From assembly GCA_009602725.1 (NCBI GenBank), contig WELB01000021.1:310268-338897 (forward strand): DNA of 28,630 nucleotides, in the 5' to 3' direction. The DNA comes from Spirogloea muscicola (Eukaryota; Streptophyta; Zygnematophyceae; Spirogloeales; Spirogloeaceae). The notes below the pieces were generated by a model. The model saw only the letters and a program-made list of their open reading frames with translations, was not told the origin of the DNA and did no database searches. Positions 9,825-21,496 of this stretch are shown in pieces. The translations under genes were made by a program, and so were the position numbers. The number at the start of each line of letters is the position of its first letter. The first letter of the stretch is position 1.

Positions 9825-10477
9825 ATGGGACAAAAAGTCAACCCAATTGCAATACGATTGAATTATAATCGCAAATTTGATTCTAGTTGCTTTAGCGATT
9901 ATTATTACAAAAAACTTTTGTATCAAGATATTAATTTACGAGATTATTTATGTTCTGTACAGGGATTTCGACCGGCGAAATGTATTATTCATCATTATGT
10001 TAAAAAAACTACTATTCATCTTTTTTTTTGTAGTGATAGAAGATCTACAAAAAACAGACTTGCACCAGTGGATGTTAGCTCAGTGATACCACATCGTGTT
10101 CTTCTTTCTAGTCAAAATTATCAAAAACATATATACAACTCATATATTATGCAATATTTTCTCCATGATTTTTTGAATTTATTATCATCAAAAACTTCGT
10201 CCCTCGCCCTTTTCCTTTGTCGAGGGAAGGACCTCGAAGGGAGAAAGAATTTGAACTTATCAAAAATGCAATCTTTACTTTCAAGCAATACATGCACATT
10301 AACTTCTCTTTATCCTATACAAATGAATTCTCTATACCAAAGTGCATGTCTTATTGCTCAAGATATTGCTGTTAAGTTAGAACAAAAAAAAACATTTCGT
10401 CAGATTTGTCGATTCCTTTTTTCGCAAATACAGAAATGTCAATATATTAAGGGAATTCGTGTAAGTTGTTCAGGACG
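9825..10477 (+). CDS. rps3: Mitochondrial small-subunit ribosomal protein S3, 3'-truncated
   Basis: The protein begins MGQKVNPIAIRLNYNR, the standard uS3 start, and runs 217 codons to the N at 10478, ending at KGIRVSCSG. In complete proteins this last motif continues with the Arg-Leu-Asn-Gly segment of the C-terminal domain. The 3' part of the gene is therefore cut exactly at the scaffold junction; the frame beyond, through (GA)n, is meaningless. A Ser/Leu/Arg-rich insert at about residues 125-140 is encoded by a small GC-rich palindromic element. S3 forms part of the mRNA entry channel. Confidence 0.95.
10201..10236 (+). repeat. GC-rich palindromic element inside rps3
   Basis: CCCTCG (10201-10206) pairs with CGAGGG (10221-10226) across a 14-nt loop, and CGAGG then pairs with CCTCG at 10232-10236. 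The element is much more GC-rich than the surrounding gene but keeps the frame open. It has the same 14-nt loop size as the hairpin after nad7. Confidence 0.7.
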
Positions 10478-10478
10478 N

Positions 10479-10982
<504 letters not shown>

Positions 10983-11011
10983 AGTCCGGCTGGCCAGGCG
11001 ATGATGCTCAC

Positions 11012-11434
11012 GATAGAGCGGAAGCAGGCCATCTGCACATGGCTCAAGCGGGTCCCGAGCATGGCAGGCCCGTCGGCGACGTGGTTGACAACGCCGTAGT
11101 ACAGGCGACCGCCGTCCGCCTGGTGGGCAGCTGCGTGCAGCTCGCACTCCACGGCGGCGAGGTCGCGCCCGAGGCCGCCCACGAAGTCCGCAAACGCGGC
11201 GTCTGCTAGCGACGCGACCGAAATCGTCGGTCGAGCAAGAGGAGGGAGGGAGGACGGCGGCGGCGCGGCCGCCAAGCAGTGCCGCTGCAAGGCCGGGGGA
11301 AGGCGGGAGTCCAGACCGTCGAGGCGGTCGCGGCCGGCGAGCTCCAGGACGGACTGCCGCAGGCGGTCCTCGCGCTGCGGGCCGCGCGCCAGCAGGGACT
11401 GCACCACGGCGTGGCGCGCCGCCAGCAGCCCCAT
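11012..11434 (-). CDS. NSE1: NSE1-like SMC5/6 complex subunit, first exon only
   Basis: One 141-codon exon runs from ATG 11434 to a GTGAGC donor at 11011. The start MGLLAARHAVVQSLLARGP matches the N-terminal helix of plant NSE1. The later DGGRLYYGVVNHVADGPAML and SHVQMACFRS match its DG-x-x-YYGVVN...LGT...Q-x-A-x-F block in the first winged-helix domain. A Pro/Ala-rich insert of about 30 residues lies between (residues about 45-75). NSE1 pairs with NSE3/NSE4 in the SMC5/6 complex and carries a C-terminal RING-like domain supporting SUMO/ubiquitin ligase activity in DNA repair. The second winged helix and the RING are not in the window; (GA)n and mitochondrial DNA occupy the place of the downstream exons. 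Upstream of the ATG the leader is purine-rich on the coding strand (11445-11575). Confidence 0.8.
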
Positions 11435-13117
11435 GCCCGCGCTTTCCCGTCTCTCCCTCCTCTCCCGAGCTCCCTCCCCCCTCCCTCCCTCCCTCCCTCT
11501 CGCTCTCTCTCTCCTCCCCCCTCCTCTCTCTCTCTCTCTCTCTCTCACCTTCCCTCCCTCTCTCAGCTCCTCTCCCTCCCCCAGCTGCGCTCCAGCTCCA
11601 TGCCAGCCCAGCTGCGGGCTCGGCTGGCGCGCCGCATGCCCGGCGCTCCCTCCCCCTCTCGCCACGCCACTGGCGGCAGGAGGGCGGGGCGGGGAAGGCT
11701 GGGGAGCCGCGCGGGTGGCCAAAGGCTAGCCCGGGCTGGGCGAGCGGTGGGGCCCCATTCGAACGAGAGACGGGGGCACCTCCCCCAACAAAAACAGTCC
11801 CTGCCTGTCAACCTTGCCGCGCATTTCCTCGTTTGAAAGCCCGGCTACGGCTCAACGACGAAAGTGGCTCTACCAAAGCGGCAGCTAGTCCGGCAGCTAG
11901 TCTGTCGGATTTGAGGCTCCTCACTCGTAACTACTGAGTGGTCCATCCTCCCCCGTTCTGACAGAGCCCCTGAGTGCTTCGTAGCTGCTTCGTTTCTATT
12001 CTGTGCTTAGAAGGCTCCTCTTTCTTTGGCTTTGGACATTGTCCATTCTTTTTTGGGCTGGCTTTGCCAGCCCTTCTTCTCTATGGGCGCGCACTTCTCT
12101 TCAGGCCCCTTCGTAACTGCTTAGCGCTTCTGAGGCCCCTCCATCATTTGGCCCCTTCGAACCTTTGTCAATTCTCTTTCGGGCTGGCTTTTCACAGCCC
12201 TTGCCCCCAATGGGAGTGCCCCTTTCTACCAGAGAGGAGCGACTAGGAATTATGAACTTGCTCAACGGCCGGGGCCGCAGCAACCGGGGGTCCGGGGGAG
12301 GGCCAAGCCGTGCGCATGAAGCGCAAGGGTGGCCATTGCAAGCCAACGCATTGTTCAGACGAAGCAAGGCAGTGCAGAAGCTGGGGCTGATGAAGCGAAG
12401 CCCCATGCTAAGGCCAAGGTACCAGTGTGACGTTGATACTCACGGGTGAGCCCATACAAATCCGACAGCCGAACTTGGGGAGCTAACTTGGAGACCGCTG
12501 CATAATGTGTCGCTTTCGTGTGGGCGCCAAAACCCCTCCTCCTCCAGCCGCAGGGCTTGTTCCTAAACCCCGCGGAACCTTGGACTTCGCTCTTGTGACT
12601 CGTTCTAACCTTGTCCACGCCCTTGGACTGAGCTCCCATTCGCTTTAGTCACTTGCATGACTGTGTTGTTCAGACTTTCACCCCAGAGCCATGTCAACAT
12701 CCCAAGGTGGCGTCCTCGATGTACCGGCGTCATTGATAGAAAGGAGCCATGAAGTCTCGACGCGCACATGCATCCTCAATGTGGTGCTGGGAAGTGCCTC
12801 AAGAGCTCAGCATTGTGTGTGTGTTCTGGGTCAGACAAGGTCAAGCTAGAAACTTTGCCCAGCGAACGTGACCAGGTGATCAAAATCGCGAGGTGTGCAA
12901 TCAGGTTATCAAGAGCGAGCGTGCAGCACCATGCTGCCACAGAGATTGGCAGAGGTTAGTGTCAGCAACTAGACCACTTCTGAAAGTGGGATGGCAAAAG
13001 CTGCAGCGCCAATAGCGACGACGACACTCGACGTAGCTCTGCACCTATTCGATAAGACCCACTCAAGGTCGGCCTTCTATGAAGGTTGCCACACAGCCAC
13101 TCTAATTCACTCTCCAC
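11435..13117. other. Intergenic region between NSE1 5' end and RSA1-like 3' end
   Basis: I find no exon with recognisable coding sequence. The first ~370 bp are GC-rich with CT-rich plus-strand stretches and probably hold the NSE1 leader and promoter. From about 11830 to 12650 the sequence is rich in short palindromes and contains a diverged tandem repeat, described separately. The 3' UTR of the RSA1-like gene should lie just left of 13118. Nothing identifiable is seen in 12650-13117. Confidence 0.5.
12021..12240. repeat. Diverged ~126-bp tandem duplication with hairpins
   Basis: Two similar segments are offset by about 126 bp. ATTCTTTTTTGGGCTGGC at 12045 corresponds to ATTCTCTTTCGGGCTGGC at 12171, with similarity extending on both sides. 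Copy 1 contains a perfect hairpin GGGCTGGC-TTT-GCCAGCCC (12055-12073). In copy 2 the stem has decayed to GGGCTG...CAGCCC (12181-12200). No function is evident. Confidence 0.6.
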
Positions 13118-16100
13118 CTACTTAGACTCTCCACCTGGCTGTTTCTTCCTAATGTTCTGGTAGAAAATAGCTTCTGCTCTTGACTTCCCAGCAGTCTCAG
13201 ATATAGCGCAGGCCACCAGGTCCTGGAAAATGTCAGCATGTTTCTGAGCTTGTGAGCATCCAACAAGGGCAACCAGCTTCTTGTTGCCTTGCAATATGGC
13301 CTGCATGATGTGGTATCAGTGACATGCTTCTTATAACAAATTTGGCACTACTGTGACTCACCTTCACAGCTTTGCTTGTGAGATACTTGCCTAAGTTGTG
13401 CAGGATGCATCGGGCATCCTCAGCCTACATCCAAAGAAGCAACAATGTTGCAAGGAGTGTCAATCTATTTTAATCCAATAGAATCTTTTTCAGGGACTCA
13501 TGCAAGCATGGTCTGATGACATAAGCTTGTGACAGTGTACTGCAGGCAAGTGAGTAATCTTGACTCCCTTGGCTACACAAATCAAGGACAGATAGACAGT
13601 GCCTTGCCTTCAAGGTGTCGGTTCGATTGCGATCAAAGTACCGAAAGGCCTGCACACGAAGATTATACAACACACAGTGAGGATGATACACGTCCGATTG
13701 ACGGTGGAGGCAGGAGGCAAAGAGCCAATTGAACTTGCTGACTAGTCCCTGCCACATTCTGATGGGTTGTTGCTCACCTCCCTCGCATCCTCTATCTCAG
13801 ATGGGTAATCCTCGTCTTCTCGCACAGAAACGTCACTAGGCTTTGCCGCGACTTCAGACTCCTGCTTCACCTCCTTGACCATGTCCTGCAGCGGCGTTTG
13901 CGGCTCCGCCAGGCCCTGCTCTTGCTTGGGGGGCTCCTCCCCAGTGTGGGCAGCACTCTCCTCTACCCCACCTTCTTCTGCAGTCACCTTGTGCTCAGGC
14001 ACCTCAGCTTCATCAGTGGTGTGCTGAGCAGCATCCCCGTTCTCTGTGGCAGGTGGCCCGTTGCCAGCAGGTAGTTCCCCAATGTCAGCAACATCATTGC
14101 CCTGCTTCTGCAAAGGCTCGTCCACTTGTTCCACTGGCTCCTCTTTCTTGACCTCCTTCTCTCCCTCAATCTCGACCTCCTGCTTCTTGACAGCTGGCTC
14201 CTCTTTGCCATTGTCCTTCTTCTCGCCCTCTGAGCGCGCCCGCTTCTTCTCCTCCTTTTTGCGCCCGTGACTCTGCACCCACAACGACTGGCAGACAAGG
14301 AGGTGGCTTAGCCAGTATGCTTGAACAGAAAAATGTAGCACCCTCCAGACACGCAGATTGGAAGATCTACAAGTCTATGCCGCCAGCTTTTCGGTGTTGT
14401 GCGTGGAAAGTTGGAAGTTGAGAATGAACCTCCAGTGCGCCCAGTAGTTGACAGCCATAGCGACACTGGAGCATCTCCTTGAAGCTCTCAGCAAAGAGAG
14501 ACAGCTGTAGAAGTGCCGGCAGACTTCATTCAGGTCAAGGCCCATCTACATGCATAACGAAGGCCCAGAATGAAGTTGATTGTGCAGATAAATCATATGA
14601 TGATGGTGATTATGGTGATGATCTTGCACTACAGTCGAGATGACCTACCTCGAAGGTGCACTCTTCCTTGTCCTCCTCGTCATAATCCAGAAGCCCATCC
14701 AGTGAGATGCTCACCGACTTCCACTGCATTCAAGCAATGGAGTCTCACAAACGTAATCACAAGCAGGACGCTCTGTACCTTTAGTCTAGCGTCTTGAGAT
14801 GGTTTTGAATTTGCATGAGGACTGAGCTTGTTGGTAACTACCTATGAATTGCTTTGTCCCTCACCTTGGCTTGCTTGCTACGCTCCGTGACAAGCAGCAA
14901 TGCAGGCTGGTCCATGCCAGCCTCCATCTCCCCTACTTCTGGCTCCTTGCTCGGCTCTTCTTTGCTTTCCTTTTCCTCCTTCACGTGCTCTGAAGCAATG
15001 CTTTCCTTCTTTGGCTCCTCTTTGATCTCCTCCATGGGGTCTGTCTCCTTCGGCACTGCCGAGATCTCGTCCTTTTGCACATCCACCTCCATCGGATTCA
15101 CTCCGGATTCCTGTGGTACTCCTACGGTTGATTCAGCATGTACTTGCTCCTCAGACGGCGCAATCTCCAATTCCTTCAATTCCTCCATGGGCTGAACAGT
15201 GCCAGTCTCATCGTTTCCTTCGAGCTTCACCTCCTCCTGCTGTCCATCAGTTGTAGCTGCGTCTCCAGCTCTGCCGCCTGCCTCCTCACCTAGTAGAACA
15301 TCACTTGCTGGCTGAAGCTCTGCAGTATCCTGCGTCTCTTGGCCATCTGTACCAGCAACCTCGGTATTAGCCTCATTTCAGTCTCCTGGCAAAACCCTTC
15401 TCATCAATCAGGCTCCACGTCATGCATGAAGCACAGCGATGCCACAGTACCTTGTATTGCAACCTCCACTGCTGGTGCCTCGTGCGGCTGCTCGATGCTG
15501 CCCTCCTCCACTTTCTGATACGCCGGACATCTTACAGCTTATTACAAAATGGTCTTAAGACCTTATAAGTCCATGCAATGTAGTGCTTGGCAAAGCACAA
15601 CACCAAGAATGCTCAACACACTGCTCAGCACATTGCTTTGCAACCTGCAAGCACATTGAAAATCACCCGGCATTATACAGATATGATCTCACAACCCGAG
15701 TCTAGGCTTCAGCCTTGAAGGTGACCAATGTTGTGTAAATCACCTCCTCTTCCTCCTTGGGCATGTCTCTCTTCTCCTCGTCCTCCTTGGGCGTGTTCAG
15801 CTTCTCTTGCTGCCCTGCTTTGTCGTTAGCAGGTTTGCTTTTGTCCAAGGTGGCAGTTTCCTTCGAGTTCTTGACTTGCTGCTGATGTGACTTCCAGATT
15901 GACCTCCACTCCTCCAGCGATGGGACAATGTCGTGAATGGACGGAAGGAAGAAAATAGTGACCTCGTGATGGCTGGCCAAGTTGTCGCTAGCAGACCTCT
16001 CATAATGGACCTGCTATGGCAGAGGCGCATGCTTAGGGACGAGAGAAGGTGCCAACATGTAATTGACCTTATTGCGGCTCTTGTAGGACCCACTTAGAGG

Positions 16101-19100
16101 GAGCAATATCTGGTGCAAATGACTGCAGCAAGACTCTGTGCACAAACAAAAGACAGTTGCATGCTATTACTGCAGAAGTTTGCTTTGGCCTTACGACTGA
16201 CCTCTATGACGCGTGGGCCTTTGACAGACTTCTATGCAAGCTCAGTGACAGACCTCTATGAAGCGAGTCCACTGTTTGCAGCCACTGAGATCAAGATGCA
16301 CCAACTCTCTTGTACATCTGTCACAGCATCATCACCTTGCATGTCACGTGCTCACCACTACTGTAGTAGCATAACTAGGAACCAACTCTAAGAAGCTACA
16401 AATTTTGCGGCTACAGAGAAGCTGCATTGCGTACTAATCTTTGTGCTCATGCCAGCCGCATGCTAGCTATCACAAGAACAACATACCTGATAGCAGTCCG
16501 AATAAGTGCTTCGTCAGTAGAAGGGTCCCCTCCATCAAGATCAGCATCCCATGAGCCTCCAACTGGCATGATCGCATTGCGATCCTTGCGCACTGTCACA
16601 AATTTCACCAGATTATGCAGGTGCATGGGCTTGCCATCATTCAGTGTCTTGGCCTCCACCAGCAACTCCTCCAGGGCAGCTCTGTCAGCTCCAGTCATCA
16701 ACATGACCTGCAAGTACATTGGAAAGGAGTGAATACAGAGCAAGAAAGGAAAAATGTGATTTTGGGAGGATCTTTAGAGGCTCCTGATCTGCTTCTGTCA
16801 TCTCTGACCATTCGACGTGGCACAGCACTTGCCATTGGTCAACCTGAAGTGTTCTTTGCCAAGAATCTCGCCAGAAGATGTCATTGTTAGGGCCTGACTT
16901 TCTCCTTTGACAGGATAAGGCAGCCGTCGAAGGAAGTTAAATTCGATTGAAGTGCTTAGCGATGTCAACTTGCAGCAGAAGGACCCCCCTGATTGTGCTT
17001 TAAGCCAAGGAAGGCATGTGTCGATGGCCGGTGTAGACAATGCTGCAAGGCTGGAGAACGAGTAGGACACCACCCTTTGCCACCTACTGTCCCAAACTGG
17101 AACACTGCCAAGCCGCTTTACCTTGACATTATAGACAGAGCTTTTCCCAACTGTCCTCGGGCTTGGTGTTGGCTTTGCAGAAGTCTCCGTCGCAGCAGTC
17201 TCGTCCTCTATGTCTACAATGTCGTGCTCAAAGCTGTCCAGAAGTGGAGGAAAACGGACGAAGTGGCTCCGTCATTCGCTCTTGCCGTGGAAGCCACGTT
17301 GATCAAATCCATCGCGCACAACCCAACAAGCTACGCGCTGCTGGCGAACCGAGCTGAAGGGCGTCGCAGCTGACTGGATTGCCGAACATCCTTCCCAATG
17401 AAGCCAACGGGTTGACTGTGTCGTGTGAATGCTTGAGCTGGCGATTAAGACGGGGCTTCACTGCAATATTCCGGAGATGCTCCACAATCCAAAGCTAAGA
17501 ACCAGAGTGTACGGGTAAGTAGAGCTCAGCTCTAGACCAGGGCTTGAAAGATAGACGGACCTGATAGAATTTGAAATGGAGATCATGTCCTTGTTGGCTA
17601 CCCAGCACGCGACCAGCTGTTCAAACCACAATCAGTTCGACATCAGACTAATTTGAAGTTTGAATTGGTGTTTGAGCTGGAAAGAGCCCGTTACAATCCA
17701 CCAGGTCATAAGAAACTTCAAGATTACAGGAGAAGGGAAGGCTTACTCACTCTTGAGAATTCGGGCATCATGTGCAGGCGTGTATAGCGGCGAGTGATAG
17801 ATTGGAAGTCCCGTTCAGCCTCAACAAACGAGAAAGGATCCACCTGAGCACCCTCAGCCAACTCAGGCAATGAGTACTACAATTTACGGCTTTCTGACAT
17901 GAGGTGCTGAGAGCTCCTGAAGAGTGCAATCCAAGGACGTGACACACGTCAAGTGGCAGCTAAGCATACAGTTGAAAATCAAAGTACAGAGCTCAGAATT
18001 ATTTTGTGGCAAGGACTTGATCTGATGTAAATATGACGAATTGATCTGATATAATTATAACATATCTCAAAACCCCAGCGTTTATGTGTTGTAAATGTCA
18101 GCAGAAAGGCAAGCACACCTTACAGATGTAAGACTTCCGAACATCCTTGGCCGGCGAGGCGTGCCTGCAGAAATGTCCGCAAAGGGGACGATAGCACATA
18201 TGTGCAGAACAATCATATCTGGCTCCCTCAAAGTTGCAATCACAGGCAAGAGATGATAGTGCTCAAGGTATGCTGAAGACACCAACACCAGCAGCTACAG
18301 TTGCTTGCATCCCTGTCATCGACCTCTGCAGATACAATCTAATCACCAGTATAAGGAAGTCTTCACCAGATGAGCTGCACTATTGACGGGCCAGTACCCT
18401 GCACGTAAAGCGCCACTTACTTGTGCCTGGAGGACCGGTCATCCCTCTCCTCGCGCCTGCTTGACTCACGCTTGCGATCGTCATCCACCCGCCGGTCTCG
18501 GTCCCGGTCCCTATCTCGCACTGGCCGTCGATCGTCGTACTTCTCTCGTTCTCTCTCGCCATCAAACCGCCTCTCCCGGCGCTCAAAGTCGTACCGACCC
18601 GAAGGTCCTGCAGTTGGGGCCCTGCTGAAGAGAGTCTCACGCTGGTGAGACCCAGCAAACGGAAACTCGCCTACAATGGCCCTGCCTGGAGGCCCGCCAC
18701 CTCCCATCCCGCGGCCACCCCCAAAACCACCTGCAGAGGTACTGTAGATAAGTCAACAAGGGACACAAGAGCTAGACCCACATGCTGCATGACAAGCACA
18801 GCAGTAGGGTTTGTCCTTCACGGGTGCAGCTGTCAAGTGTCAGACTGTGCACTGACAAATGTGAAATATGTCATGCTGCAGCACCTCGGCCGGGCTGGCT
18901 GAAGCCAGTGCCGTGCTGAGCTTGGTAGCTGCCAGCAGCATGCGCCCCAGGGCCAGGCGCAAAGGCCGGCTGCTGCGCCGAGAAGCCGGAAGCTGCAGCC
19001 TGACGAGGCAGAGCAGCCGCGAACTGCGCACTCTGTTGTGAAGTTGCTCCGAAGCTACCGCCCTGGCCAGCCAAGCCGTCTGCACTGCCCCTGGCCCCCC

Positions 19101-20881
19101 CGAAGCCGGGCGCGACGCTCGTGCCACCTCTTCCATAGCCGCCGCCGTAAGCTGCAGCAGATGTAGAGCTCCTCCCCAGGCCAACGTCGGGCTTGCCCCC
19201 ACCATATGCGCCGGAAAGCTGTCCTCTGCTTCAGGCACTCCAGGTCACAGTATGAAGGCGCATATATTGGCTTCAAAAGACAACACTTAGAACGACAACG
19301 CCTTGGTGCTGCTTTTCTCATTGTTGTAACAACAACCTCATCAGTCCTCCAGGTGCCAGACACTACATGTTGCTGTAAGGGTCGCTACCTGGGGCCTGAG
19401 TCGACCACAGCTGCTCTCCCCTGTGCTGCCGCTGCTTGTGCAACCTGTGCCAAAGTCTGCACCTGCTGCAGTGCCTGTTGCTGCTGCCTGGCATACTGCT
19501 GTACCTGCAAGTGAACATAGAAAGACACACCCAGCATAAGACAGGTGCGAGGAGAATATAGATATATGAGAAGCTGATATTCATCAGCCATCCACTATCC
19601 TGCAATAGCAAGCTCGGCTCCTCTGTACAGACGCGTACTCACCAGATGATCTTGCTGCTCCTGGTCAATCACGTGCACCAGAGCAGCAACATTGTGCACA
19701 GGGGTACACAACAATTATATAAAGTGAATATCAGCCAGGCAGAACAGTATTGATAAGATGCTGAGTAACATGCCTATCCTCACTCAAGCTGCTCCATGAC
19801 GAGTACAAGGGCTGTACTCTTCGTAAAGCTATCGGCCAGTGTCATGAGCCATCAAGGAAAGGCTGAGTCATGCAGGGCTGAGTCATGCAGGCGAGCTGAC
19901 CCTCTGAGAATGGGCAGAGGTGCTTACTGCTCTTGCCACCGCTGCGGCTGCAGCCTGACCGTCCTGGTACTGCCTGGCCGCACCAAGGCGCACGTCTTTT
20001 GATGGCCCATAAGATGCATAATCACTAGCCTGTGGAGGCTGCGTCCTGAAGTCACTGGCTGAACTCCCATACGCAGATCCATAGGTGGGCTCTGCAGACA
20101 ATCTGGCAGCATACTGGGGCGGCGGGGTGACTGAGCCATATGGTGCAGCCTTGACAGAGTTGTAGTCGGCGGCGGTCTTCTGGTACTTAGGAATTTCGGC
20201 ACTGTAGCCGGCACCCGATGAGCTGTAGCCAGTGAGTGCAGCCTGCGCCGAGCCCTGCCCGTAGGCAGCTGCGCCAGCCGCCGATGCGTACTCGGGGGAC
20301 CTGGCAGTTCGTGCGACTGCGCTCAATACCTGCCAAAGCATGTGCACAGCCACAGACTGAGAAGCACCACCCCAGATGAAGGTGCCGGTTGAAGACCTGC
20401 CTTCAAGAGCCGAGAAGTGGCGACATCTGTGCAGCAGAGGAGAAGCTCGGCTTGTGTATCCAGCTCTCAGGAGTACTTACATCAGAGCTGGGTGCCTGGC
20501 CATATCCCGTGCGCGCTGTCGGCGCAACCGCTGGCTGGGCTGCGTAGTTGGCATAGCCTTGACTCTGCTTGGGAAGCACGGCTTGCAGAACCAGTTGTCA
20601 GACTGAAGCTGCAAATCGGCAAGCCAGCATGCCTTGATCAAGTCTACACGGCAGTCACGAAGCTGAGAAGGTGCCAGAAGGTGCGGTGTCTGATGTCAAG
20701 ACCTGTTGTTGGCCGGCCTGCTGCGCAGTGCCGTAAGCACCATAGGCTCCACTATACTGGGCCTTGGCCTGGGTGCCCGTGTGGCCCCCAGCAGCAGACT
20801 GCCAGGCCGCTGCTGGCTGCTGGGCGGCTGCGGCACTGACGCCTCCATAGGCTGCATCGCTGATGCCTCCGCCGTAGACCA

Positions 20882-20927
<46 letters not shown>

Positions 20928-21456
20928 CTGCTGCTGCGCCGCGACGGCAGCCTGCCATAGACGCGGCAGCAAGGACATGAGGCCATGGTGCTGAGACCGC
21001 GCACGCTTAACAGCAGCCTGGAAGCTGGGCTGACCAGCGACGCCGATGGCTACGAGCGAGCAGCAGCTCCAACGTCCGGACCTTGACGTAGCCGCTCCCA
21101 AGCTCGCAACCGACGTTACTGCCGCACTCGCCGGCGTAAGGAAGGCTAGCCGGCCAAAGCCAACGCGCAGGCAAGGTGGGAAGAGCGGCAGCGGAGGCGG
21201 CACCTGGAGGTCGTACGCCGTCTGGGCGTACTGCTGCTGCCCGTAGCTCGCGGCCGTCTTCTGGCCGTATGCGCCGCCGGTGGGCGCTGCGGCCGCCGAC
21301 GCTGCCGGCGCCGCCTGCCGATACGCGGCGGCGGCGCCGGCCGTGCCGTACACGTACTGAGGTGCCGCCGCCTCCTCGTCCTGCGGGGGCGACCGCAGCT
21401 TCAGAGCCCGCGGCGCCGCGAGCGGCAGTTGGGGCTCGCCGTCCGGCGCCGGCGCT

Positions 21457-21496
<40 letters not shown>

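Larger units (their letters stand above)
7341..10477 (+). other. Mitochondrial DNA block bounded by single N bases
   Basis: 3137 bp of AT-rich sequence carries intact, intron-free, tightly packed organelle genes on the plus strand. It lies inside GC-rich nuclear DNA whose genes are all on the minus strand. It begins in the middle of nad7 and ends in the middle of rps3, exactly at N bases 7340 and 10478. The order rps10-rpl2-rps19-rps3 is the conserved S10-operon remnant of streptophyte mitochondria. All frames are open, with no sign of decay. The placement is best explained by an assembly join or gap fill with a mitochondrial contig; a very recent nuclear insertion is the alternative. Confidence 0.9.

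Noticed and set aside
12165-12639. Overlapping open frames on both strands
   Set aside because: No recognisable domain; frames follow from GC-rich palindromic sequence.
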